NCBI GenBank assembly: GCA_012963655.1
Contig: DTVI01000125.1
Span: 1 to 8,531, forward strand
Source of the DNA: Sulfurimonas sp.
GTDB lineage: Bacteria > Campylobacterota > Campylobacteria > Campylobacterales > Sulfurimonadaceae
Direction of reading: 5' to 3'
Length of the DNA stretch: 8,531 nt
Below the pieces are notes generated by a model. The model was not told the origin of the DNA, searched no databases, and saw only the letters and a list, made by a program, of their open reading frames with translations. This document shows, piece after piece, positions 1 through 5,904 of the stretch (positions within the stretch are counted from its first letter, which is position 1; each line of letters starts with the position of its first letter). The translations under genes were made by a program, and so were the position numbers.

Positions 1-198
1 CAGTTTCTTGTGAAAATAGCTCTTGTTACTAAAGAAGATGTTTCTCTTGTAGGATTTGGATCATTCGCATCTGCACTACAAAAAGGTAAAAGTGGTAAGG
101 TTCCAGGAACTGATAAGACTTATACTACATCTGATAAGATGGTTCCAAAGTTCAAAGCAGGTAAGGGTCTTAAAGATCGCGTTGCTGCTGGTAAATAA
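1..198 (+). CDS. HU-family DNA-binding protein, 3' part
   Basis: The reading frame is open from base 1 to the TAA at 196-198, so the gene enters from outside the window and only the last 65 residues are visible. The visible part is the beta-arm half of an HU/IHF protein: LVGFGSF (the core strand before the arm), the arm with GKVPGTDKTYT, and the closing VPKFKAGKGLKDRV segment. HU proteins are about 90-100 aa, so roughly the N-terminal helical third is missing. HU dimers bind and bend DNA with little sequence specificity and compact the nucleoid. The GTG at position 10 lies inside the conserved fold and is not the real start. The gene is followed by two hairpins that probably end its transcript. 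The family call is firm; an HU versus IHF-like role cannot be separated from this fragment. Confidence 0.93.
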   Translation, partial: QFLVKIALVTKEDVSLVGFGSFASALQKGKSGKVPGTDKTYTTSDKMVPKFKAGKGLKDRVAAGK

Positions 199-223
199 GT
201 TTACCTTTTCGGCCTCGGCCGAA
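190..223 (+). terminator. Tandem hairpins after the HU gene
   Basis: Two perfect stem-loops lie back to back. The first pairs GGTAAA (190-195) with TTTACC (200-205) around the loop TAAG, which contains the HU stop codon, and is followed directly by TTTT. The second pairs TTCGGC (208-213) with GCCGAA (218-223) around CTCG, and the C and G of that loop can pair further. It is followed by a poor U-tract. Together they probably terminate the HU transcript or protect its 3' end. The second stem is strikingly GC-rich for this AT-rich context. Termination itself is inferred. Confidence 0.6.
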
Positions 224-283
224 CACCTTTATTAAAAATAAATTCTAGTTTTTTTTAAGTTTTAATTCAAAAAATTTAAAAAA

Positions 284-302
284 TGCTATAAGTACCCTGA
301 GG
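284..302 (+). promoter_or_regulatory. Extended -10 promoter and RBS of the ATPase gene
   Basis: TGCTATAAG at 284-292 is an extended -10 element (TG, one base, then TATAAG). It lies downstream of a T/A-rich stretch that includes eight T residues at 249-256. No -35 hexamer is recognisable, which is normal for sigma-70 promoters in Campylobacterota. A Shine-Dalgarno GAGG at 299-302 sits 6 nt before the TTG at 309. If the usual 6-7 nt offset applies, transcription would begin almost at the SD, giving a very short leader. The rest of 224-308 is AT-rich and shows nothing else convincing. Confidence 0.45.
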
Positions 303-308
303 CAGAGC

Positions 309-1754
309 TTGAATATTTTCTCTACGTTATTTTCTTCTGCCACTCCTTCATCTACCAGTCCAGACAATTCAAAACATATTCAACATCTCAAAGAGCTATT
401 TTCACAAGAAACTGAGATTTTCACCAAACTACCTATCTTTAATCAAAATAAAAAATATATTATTGAATATATAATGATTCATCCTCAAATGGGTGTCCTT
501 ATTTTTCACAACTTTATGTATGATGCAAATGAGCTTAAAGGTCTCAAAGCCTCCCCTGCTCCTTTAAACACAAATAATGCTGACATTAAAACAATAGATA
601 CTAAAAACTTTTTAAAACAACGATTTAATGACCTCTTTCATACCCAAATAGCGCCCGTACGTTCTATCCTTATTTGCCCAAACCTAAGTGAAAGTGAGTT
701 TAATGAACTTGATTCAAGTTTTCATGAGCTTATCCCTAAGGAAGCAGCATTATTTAATGACACAGATAATATTCGATATAAAGAAATTTTTATTCCTGAT
801 ACAAATCAAAAATATGATATACAAAAAATAAAACGCGCCCTATTTTCTGAACTTGTTGTTTCAAAGACACTAAGCCTTATGAATAAGGAACAAGAGAACT
901 TCGTGCATCAAGACTTTAAAGAAAATATCTTGCTTTATGGTTTGCCGGGGTCGGGAAAGAGTGTTAGTCTTATCTCCAAAGCCTTATATGAAAAAATGAA
1001 AGCTCCTCATCTTAAACTGATGATATTTGCAAAGCATTCTTGTAGTGTTTATCAACTCCAATCTCTTGTATTTTCTTTTATTGAAAATTCAAATTGGGGC
1101 TTAAATCCTGCAGAAATAAAGGTTAGTAATTTTAATAGTATCAGAAAAAGAGCCAGTGAAAAAGAAAAATATGACTTAATCATTTGTGATGATATAAATG
1201 AAGAAGACCTGCCAAGTTTGCTCAAGCTATTATCAAAACATGGGAAGCTTATTGCTTCCTCACATTATAAGATCGAGGCACTTAAAACCATAACTCTCTC
1301 AGAAAGTTATAGATTAAGTTCTACCTTATGTGCAGCTTGTGAAGGTTTTCGCGTTGATAACTTAAAACATTCACTTAGTCTTTTAAGTGGTAATATCTTT
1401 ATGAATAGTCTTTTAACCCTGGCTAATGTACTAAAGACTGCTCAGCCCAGTGATATTTGTATTGTTCATAATACAAAAGAAGAACTTCTTAACTTACAAC
1501 AAGAAATTGATACCTATTTTACACCTATAACTTATCTTTTTGATGATAATGGAACTAAACATGGTATAGGCCTTTATCCCCTTAGTCATTTATCATGTTT
1601 AAATACTAAGTATATGATTATAATTGTGGATGAAACGAGCTGTTATGACCCAATTGAGTTGATTTCACGTGCACAAACAAAAACTTTTATCTTATCACAA
1701 AGTGAAGGTGTCTATAATATTATCAATACTATAAAAGAGAGTATAAAAGACTAA
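309..1754 (+). CDS. Degenerate NERD/UvrD-like helicase-type ATPase
   Basis: This 481-aa protein has no firm family name; I read it as an eroded member of the NERD-domain plus superfamily-1 helicase group. Residues 51-70 (IIEYIMIHPQMG then VLIF) match the nuclease core pattern 'DFVVLHP..G.LVLEVK', but the catalytic positions read E53, H67 and F69 instead of D, E and K. An SF1-like half follows: a Q-motif-like Q195, Walker A GLPGSGKS at 211-218, a Walker B-like IICDD at 291-295 (DD for the usual DE), a motif IV-like SESYR at 331-335, and SRAQ at 453-456 with a possible arginine finger R454. Motif III GDxxQ and the motif V 'KG' are absent. ATP binding is likely; unwinding and nuclease activity are doubtful. 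The start is TTG because GAGG lies 6 nt upstream and the next in-frame ATG is at residue 56. The prolyl isomerase gene follows after 39 bp. Confidence 0.6.
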   Translation: MNIFSTLFSSATPSSTSPDNSKHIQHLKELFSQETEIFTKLPIFNQNKKYIIEYIMIHPQMGVLIFHNFMYDANELKGLKASPAPLNTNNADIKTIDTKNFLKQRFNDLFHTQIAPVRSILICPNLSESEFNELDSSFHELIPKEAALFNDTDNIRYKEIFIPDTNQKYDIQKIKRALFSELVVSKTLSLMNKEQENFVHQDFKENILLYGLPGSGKSVSLISKALYEKMKAPHLKLMIFAKHSCSVYQLQSLVFSFIENSNWGLNPAEIKVSNFNSIRKRASEKEKYDLIICDDINEEDLPSLLKLLSKHGKLIASSHYKIEALKTITLSESYRLSSTLCAACEGFRVDNLKHSLSLLSGNIFMNSLLTLANVLKTAQPSDICIVHNTKEELLNLQQEIDTYFTPITYLFDDNGTKHGIGLYPLSHLSCLNTKYMIIIVDETSCYDPIELISRAQTKTFILSQSEGVYNIINTIKESIKD

Positions 1755-1793
1755 GTTTCTTTATACTCAGTAATCTCAAATAAAAGGATTTTC

Positions 1794-2366
1794 ATGAAAC
1801 TACTTAAAGGTCTCATCTTATTACTTACATTTACACTTATATCACATGCTGGTTTAACGGACAAGTTATCTAAGAAAAGTGTTCCTTCAAACAACCCTAT
1901 TGTAATTTTTGAAACTACTCAAGGTAATATTACCTTAGAACTTTTCCCTCATATAGCTCCCAAGGCTGTTGAAAACTTTTTAGGTCATGTAAAAGACGGG
2001 TATTATGATGGACTTATATTTCACCGTATAATTAAAGGTTTCATGATCCAAGGTGGAGATCCAACGGGTACAGGTCGTGGTGGTGAATCTATCTGGCATA
2101 AACCCTTTGAAGACGAGTTTTCTCCTAATGTTACCTTTAATAAAAAAGGTTTATTAGCAATGGCTAATGCAGGTCCGCGAACGAATGGAAGTCAATTCTT
2201 CATTACAACTGTTCCTACTCCACATTTAAATGGTAGACATACTATCTTTGGTGAGGTTAAGTCAGGCTATTCTAATGTACGTAAACTAGAAATGGTTGAT
2301 GTCAATTATCGCTCCAATAAGCCCGTGCAAGAGCAGCGTATCATCAAAGCCTATCTTAAAAAATAA
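1794..2366 (+). CDS. Secreted cyclophilin-type peptidyl-prolyl isomerase
   Basis: This 190-aa protein carries a Sec-type signal peptide: K2 and K5, a hydrophobic stretch, and a plausible cleavage after SHA at residue 19. It should therefore act in the periplasm on prolyl bonds of exported proteins. The cyclophilin domain fills residues 35-188 and keeps nearly all active-site positions of human CypA by alignment: R78 (catalytic, in FHRII), F83, M84, Q86, F136 in NGSQFFIT, and H149. The CypA cyclosporin tryptophan is H144 here, as in many bacterial members, so weak cyclosporin binding is expected. The SD AAGGA (1784-1788) is 5 nt before the ATG. The gene may be cotranscribed with the upstream ATPase; TATACT at 1762-1767 is a weak candidate for its own -10. 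A hairpin follows the stop. Confidence 0.95.
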   Translation: MKLLKGLILLLTFTLISHAGLTDKLSKKSVPSNNPIVIFETTQGNITLELFPHIAPKAVENFLGHVKDGYYDGLIFHRIIKGFMIQGGDPTGTGRGGESIWHKPFEDEFSPNVTFNKKGLLAMANAGPRTNGSQFFITTVPTPHLNGRHTIFGEVKSGYSNVRKLEMVDVNYRSNKPVQEQRIIKAYLKK

Positions 2367-2373
2367 GTTCTTA

Positions 2374-2393
2374 TCTAAGACTCAGGTCTTAGA
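2374..2393 (+). terminator. Hairpin terminator after the isomerase gene
   Basis: TCTAAGAC (2374-2381) and GTCTTAGA (2386-2393) form a perfect 8-bp stem around the loop TCAG, starting 7 nt after the stop codon. The following bases are T-rich but interrupted (ATCTTTCTC). It is likely an intrinsic terminator or 3'-end stabiliser that separates the isomerase transcript from the phosphate-permease promoter. Confidence 0.65.
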
Positions 2394-2432
2394 ATCTTTC
2401 TCAAATCATTTTTCTTTCATAAATCTTGTTCA

Positions 2433-2461
2433 AATGTAACCTTACTGTAATCAAATTGTAA
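2433..2461 (+). promoter_or_regulatory. Putative Pho box: three TGTAA repeats, 11 bp apart
   Basis: TGTAA occurs at 2435-2439, 2446-2450 and 2457-2461, so successive copies start exactly 11 bp apart. The middle copy reads CTGTAAT, one base away from the PhoB half-site CTGTCAT known from enteric bacteria. PhoB-type regulators bind 11-bp direct repeats on one face of the helix and replace the -35 contact, which matches the position just upstream of the TATAAT at 2462-2467. The downstream gene is a phosphate permease, so phosphate-starvation control is a reasonable inference. The third repeat abuts the -10, so repeats one and two may be the working site. The regulator is not in the window. Confidence 0.5.
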
Positions 2462-2489
2462 TATAATTTCTTAATTTATTTTACAGGGG
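2462..2489 (+). promoter_or_regulatory. pit promoter -10 and ribosome binding site
   Basis: A perfect TATAAT lies at 2462-2467. The expected start of transcription near 2474 gives a leader of roughly 20 nt. The strong SD AGGGG at 2485-2489 is 6 nt before the ATG at 2496. No -35 hexamer is present; the TGTAA repeats occupy that region instead, consistent with either activator dependence or the -35-less promoters usual in this phylum. Confidence 0.6.
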
Positions 2490-2495
2490 CCGTTA

Positions 2496-4136
2496 ATGGA
2501 CATCCACACGCTAACAAAACTCGAAACAAAAGCAGAAAAAAGTTCACAATCTGACTTTTTAAAAATGGGAATTGCCCTAGCATTTATGCTAGCTGTTCTT
2601 TGGTACGCCTTTGGTGCGGAAAACGTAACAAATAATGTATTTTTAGCTATTGCAGCTGTGTTTGGTGCTTATATGGCACTAAATATTGGTGCTAATGATG
2701 TTGCCAATAATGTTGGGCCTGCTGTTGGTTCTAAAGCGCTTACTATGGGTGGTGCGATTGTTATTGCTAGTATATTTGAAGCAAGTGGTGCTCTCATCGC
2801 TGGTGGAGATGTTGTTTCAACCATTAAAAAGGGTATTATCGATCCTGCTCTTTTTGTAAACACACAAGAATTTATTTGGGCAATGACAGCCGCACTTCTA
2901 GCGGGTGGTGTTTGGTTAAATGTAGCCACTAAGGTTGGTGCTCCTGTTTCAACAACACACTCTATTGTGGGTGGTGTTATGGGTGGTGGTATTGCTGCTG
3001 CTGGTTTTAGTATTGTTTCGTGGGGAACTATGGGTAAGATTGCTGCATCATGGGTTATCTCTCCTGTTTTAGGGGCAATCATCGCAGCCTCATTTTTATA
3101 CACCATCAAAAAGACTATCATTTATAAAGAAGACCGCTTAAGTGCTATGCGTAAGATGGTTCCTATTTATGTATCTCTCATGGCCTTTGCCTTTTCAACA
3201 TACTTAACACTTAAGGGTCTAAAAAAGATTTGGCCAGATATCTTAGAAACGATTAATACACTTACACCTTTTACACTAGAAATCGTTAAAAAACCTAGCT
3301 TAATGCTAGCACTAAGTATTGGTCTTGTTATTTCTATCATTACTTATCTAGTGGTGAGACCAATGGTAGCTAAGGCCTCACAATCTTTAGATAACACAAC
3401 AAAAGATGCTAATTCACTTTTTACTGTTCCTTTAATCTTTGCAGCAGCCTTACTTTCTTTTGCACATGGCGCAAATGATGTTGCAAATGCCATTGGACCT
3501 TTAGCTGCGGTGGCTGACGCTATTCAAAGTTCAGAAATCTCTTCAAAAGCATCTATCCCTTTATGGGTAATGCTAATTGGTGCTATTGGTATTGCTTTAG
3601 GTCTTGCCTTATATGGTCCTAAGCTTATTAAAACAGTTGGTTCAGAGATTACTGAGTTAAATCAGATCCGTGCTTATTCTGTTGCTATGGCAGCGTCTAT
3701 CACTGTTATCATCGCTTCTCAACTTGGTCTTCCTGTATCTTCAACACATATCGCAATTGGTGGTATCTTTGGCGTTGGTTTTTTAAGAGAATTTCTTTCA
3801 ACAACAAGTGCTCAAGAAAAAATTGAAGCTGAAGAGATACAAATAGAAGAAGATAAAAAGGCTAAGTCTGAACATAAGTCAGAGCTAAAAGAACTAAAAG
3901 CACATGATCAAAATTCTGACGAAGAAAAAGCTCGTATCAAAGAATTAAAGTCAACTATTAAAGTAGAAAAAGAAGTAATCAAGGCTGAGAAAAAGCACCT
4001 TAAACGTGCTAAAAAGGTAAAATATGTTCAAAGATCAGCCCTAATGAAGATTATAGCTGCATGGGTAATTACTGTACCAGCCGCTGCAGCCCTATCTGCA
4101 TTTTTCTTCTATATTATCAAAAATATAATGATCTAA
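2496..4136 (+). CDS. pit: PiT-family inorganic phosphate permease
   Basis: This 546-aa inner-membrane protein is a PiT (PF01384-type) low-affinity phosphate transporter, normally driven by H+ or Na+ symport. Both halves of the inverted repeat keep the signature: GANDVANNVGP at 65-75 and GANDVANAIGP at 325-335, each followed by its partner motif, GAPVSTTH at 148-155 and GLPVSSTH at 411-418. Hydrophobic segments span about 24-40, 46-64, 83-103, 125-145, 155-203, 222-240, 268-288, 309-324, 355-373, 393-430 and 516-542. Residues 439-510 form a long, highly charged Glu/Lys segment, probably helical or coiled-coil, before the last membrane helix; this is not part of the core fold. The gene stands alone between terminator-like hairpins, behind a Pho-box-like promoter. 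The transporter call is firm; ion coupling cannot be read from the sequence. Confidence 0.95.
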   Translation: MDIHTLTKLETKAEKSSQSDFLKMGIALAFMLAVLWYAFGAENVTNNVFLAIAAVFGAYMALNIGANDVANNVGPAVGSKALTMGGAIVIASIFEASGALIAGGDVVSTIKKGIIDPALFVNTQEFIWAMTAALLAGGVWLNVATKVGAPVSTTHSIVGGVMGGGIAAAGFSIVSWGTMGKIAASWVISPVLGAIIAASFLYTIKKTIIYKEDRLSAMRKMVPIYVSLMAFAFSTYLTLKGLKKIWPDILETINTLTPFTLEIVKKPSLMLALSIGLVISIITYLVVRPMVAKASQSLDNTTKDANSLFTVPLIFAAALLSFAHGANDVANAIGPLAAVADAIQSSEISSKASIPLWVMLIGAIGIALGLALYGPKLIKTVGSEITELNQIRAYSVAMAASITVIIASQLGLPVSSTHIAIGGIFGVGFLREFLSTTSAQEKIEAEEIQIEEDKKAKSEHKSELKELKAHDQNSDEEKARIKELKSTIKVEKEVIKAEKKHLKRAKKVKYVQRSALMKIIAAWVITVPAAAALSAFFFYIIKNIMI

Positions 4137-4165
4137 GAAAAAAAGAAATAAAAAATTCATTTTTC

Positions 4166-4193
4166 CTTTAGGAAAGTATTTTCTTTCCTAAAG
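4166..4193. terminator. Hairpin between convergent genes
   Basis: CTTTAGGAAAG (4166-4176) and CTTTCCTAAAG (4183-4193) form a perfect 11-bp stem with a 6-nt loop TATTTT. It lies between the stop of pit (plus strand) and the stop of the minus-strand gene at 4202, so it can serve both transcripts. On the minus strand a run of six T follows about eight bases after the stem; on the plus strand no T-tract follows. It may terminate in one direction and mainly stabilise the RNA in the other. Confidence 0.65.
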
Positions 4194-4201
4194 ACTATCG
4201 C

Positions 4202-4429
4202 TTAAGCTTGTTTATCAATAACAGAAAATCCACCTTCAATCAAGGCCTTGTCTATCATCTCAACAGCCTTAGACATCGTTTCATAGGCTATATCAGGTAA
4301 CTTTCCACCCCATAATTTTTCTGCCTCATCAAAACCTTGAAGTATCCCTTTTCTACCCTCTCTTAGTAGCTCTTCATTTCCCCCTGAACCCATAATTACT
4401 AAATTTGACACCGAAAAAACCATCTTCAC
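4202..4429 (-). pseudogene. 3' fragment of frameshifted small protein gene
   Basis: This frame encodes the C-terminal part of the protein begun at 4709. The open frame can start only at a GTG (4427-4429) with no convincing SD, inside the coding region of the upstream fragment. The recognisable part begins at V7 (codon 4409-4411) and runs through ELLREGRKGILQGF to WGGKLPDIAYETM and a helical tail. From memory this C-terminal pattern (GF..A....GG.LP.I...T) occurs in uncharacterised Campylobacterota proteins, some labelled 'hydrogenase-4 component G' or DUF5610-like. I could not verify that and infer no function. The 80-aa product encoded upstream at 4768-5010 aligns without gaps to residues 7-33. 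Separate translation is possible but unlikely. Confidence 0.6.
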
Positions 4430-4709
4430 TCACAAGCTTCTCGGCTTCATCTTGAGATAAGGAGCCAATAGGCTTTCCTTCATATCCAATACCAGATAAA
4501 AAATCCTTAAACTCTTGCACATCATTAACAGATGTATCCCCTTGCGTAGCCTTAACTGATATGGAGGATTGAACCTGTGTTAGTATCTGAGATATTTGCT
4601 TTTGTCTTGTATTTTGATATACCTCTTTGAATTCCTCAACCTTTACTTCTCTATCACTCTTTTGTGTAGGCGTTTGTATAGAAGCAAGATTAGTAATTGA
4701 ATTAATCAT
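4374..4709 (-). pseudogene. 5' fragment of frameshifted small protein gene
   Basis: A 111-aa frame with a good SD (AAGG at 4717-4720, 7 nt before the ATG) starts as a soluble, Gln/Lys/Ser-rich, probably helical protein with no signal peptide. It has a conserved-looking segment LSQDEAEKLVSEDGFFGV at 84-101. After V101 the frame turns into a short unrelated tail and stops at TGA (4374-4376). The expected continuation is encoded in the +1 frame, starting at GTG 4409-4411. The frames meet at GTGTC (4407-4411), as expected if a deletion collapsed two GTGTC copies. The intact ancestor would be about 170-180 aa. It follows the 80-aa gene after 58 bp and shares its direction. No function is recognised; the truncated 111-aa product may still be made. 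Confidence 0.65.
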
Positions 4710-4767
4710 TTTAATACCTTTCTTATAAGTTTTTATCTAAAATTTTTATTATTGCTTCAATTGTCTC

Positions 4768-5010
4768 CTAAGAGAATATCGGTATTTTTTCTTCTTTCTT
4801 TAACTTATTAAAACCTTCAGTCATTCCAAGTCTTGCCCTCAACAAAAGCTCAGGGCTTGCATTCGTATAGGCTAAGATAAAAGAGCTAATGCCTTTAACT
4901 GACTTTTTCAAATCCAAAAAATTTTGATCTGTATTATACATACTCGCTTGTAGTTTAAAAGTAATATATGAGAAGCTGTTTACTTTTTCTTCTATAAAAA
5001 GATTTGACAT
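4768..5010 (-). CDS. Small protein of unknown function, paralogue of the broken neighbour
   Basis: This intact 80-aa gene has a clear SD, AAGGA at 5016-5020, 5 nt before the ATG. The product has no signal peptide or membrane helix. It begins with an aromatic, mixed-charge segment (to about residue 30), then a helical-looking second half. Residues 41-67 align without gaps to residues 7-33 of the 4202-4429 fragment, with 8 of 27 identical: S42, E54, L55, L56, R60, G62, G66 and F67. It lacks the WGGKLP tail of that neighbour and ends KIPIFS. The two genes therefore look like a diverged tandem pair. I do not recognise the family and offer no function. It lies 95 bp after folP and may have its own promoter. 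Confidence 0.65.
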   Translation of the reverse strand: MSNLFIEEKVNSFSYITFKLQASMYNTDQNFLDLKKSVKGISSFILAYTNASPELLLRARLGMTEGFNKLKKEEKIPIFS

Positions 5011-5090
5011 AAATATCCTTATACATAACTAGAAAAAGTGAGCTAACTCGACTTTAACTAAGTGGTCTTATCTGTATACTAAAATATAAA

Positions 5091-5099
5091 TGTGGATAA
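5091..5099 (-). promoter_or_regulatory. Perfect DnaA-box word in the intergenic gap
   Basis: The minus strand reads TTATCCACA, the consensus 9-mer DnaA box, 7 bp after the folP stop in an AT-rich 95-bp gap. Only this one perfect copy was seen; a one-mismatch copy (TTATCCATA, 6647-6655 plus strand) lies inside hobA coding sequence. A single box is not an origin. It could be a DnaA-titrating or regulatory site, or chance. Campylobacterota DnaA may prefer a variant consensus. Confidence 0.3.
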
Positions 5100-5105
5100 A
5101 GAGTC

Positions 5106-5903
5106 TTAAGTCTTACAAAGGGCTAGATGGACTTTAAATGCTTGTATATGTTCTTTAACATCATGTGTACGAATAATACGCGCACCATTATCAAAAGCCT
5201 TAAGGTGTATAGCAAGAGTTCCAGGCAGTCTATCTGCGGGAGACGAGGGTGAGATAGCATTAATCATAGATTTACGACTAACTCCAATGAGAAGTTCTTT
5301 ACCTAAGACCTTAAAGTGACTAAGATTTTGAATTAACTCTAAGTTATGCTCTAATGTCTTTCCAAAACCTATACCCATATCTAAGGCTAGGTCTTTAATA
5401 TTAAAACTTTGTGCTTTTTGTATTCGCTCTTTAAAAAAGCATTCCACCTCTTGTAAAAGATTATCATACATAGGATTATCTTGCATACTTTGAGGGTTTC
5501 CTTGCATATGCATGATAATAGCCTTAGCCTTATATTCTCCCACCAATTTACACACTAGATTATTGTCTAAACCGGTAATATCATTAATAATACCAAATCC
5601 TCTTTCAAGGGCATAAGAAATCGGTAAAGGGGCATAAGAATCTAAAGAAAAGCTTACCTTTTCATAAAGCCTTTGTTCGTAAATAATATCAAGTATAGGT
5701 TTAAGTCGAAGAAGTTCATCTTTTTCAGCTACATTTTTTGAACCTGGTCTGGAAGAAACAGCACCTATATCAATAATATCAGCACCATCTTCTATCATCT
5801 GTTCTATTTTTTTTACAGCGTCCGCTTCATCAAAACGGCTGCCACTATAAAAGCTATCATCATTTGCATTTAAAATGCCCATTATCTCATAAGGTTTAGG
5901 CAT
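5106..5903 (-). CDS. folP: Dihydropteroate synthase
   Basis: This 265-aa cytosolic TIM-barrel enzyme condenses p-aminobenzoate with 6-hydroxymethyl-7,8-dihydropterin pyrophosphate in folate synthesis and is the sulfonamide target. The DHPS motifs appear in order: MGILNANDDSF at 8-18 (N12 in the Mg-pyrophosphate position, with AND for the usual VTP), DIGAVSSRPGS at 45-55, NDIT at 107-110, MHMQGNPQSMQ at 131-141, DMGIGFGK at 175-182 (M for the usual P), GVSRKSM at 207-213 with K211, and RTHDV at 245-249. F18 and P53, positions where sulfonamide-resistance changes occur in other species, look unaltered. The ATG lies 1 nt after the holB TAA (TAATATG) with no clear SD, so translation is probably coupled. 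An in-frame stop seven codons upstream excludes a longer form. Confidence 0.95.
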   Translation of the reverse strand: MPKPYEIMGILNANDDSFYSGSRFDEADAVKKIEQMIEDGADIIDIGAVSSRPGSKNVAEKDELLRLKPILDIIYEQRLYEKVSFSLDSYAPLPISYALERGFGIINDITGLDNNLVCKLVGEYKAKAIIMHMQGNPQSMQDNPMYDNLLQEVECFFKERIQKAQSFNIKDLALDMGIGFGKTLEHNLELIQNLSHFKVLGKELLIGVSRKSMINAISPSSPADRLPGTLAIHLKAFDNGARIIRTHDVKEHIQAFKVHLALCKT

Positions 5904-5904
5904 A

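Noticed and set aside
10..12. GTG as start of the HU gene
   Set aside because: The frame stays open to base 1 and the GTG falls in the middle of the HU fold; the gene is simply cut by the window edge.
251..283. A/T-rich inverted repeat (TTTTTTAA / TTAAAAAA) as a regulatory hairpin
   Set aside because: Low-complexity AT sequence with a 17-nt loop pairs easily by chance; it is better seen as the T/A-rich upstream part of a Campylobacterota promoter.
2669..3121. 150-codon open frame on the minus strand inside pit
   Set aside because: It is antisense to the strongly conserved PiT signature region, and its Pro/Ala/Thr-rich product is the expected mirror of Gly/Ala-rich coding sequence.
4413..4418. 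Programmed frameshift at the six-T run in the broken small gene
   Set aside because: The residues just after the run (GV) still fit the first frame, the shift maps to the GTGTC word downstream of it, and no stimulatory structure is evident.
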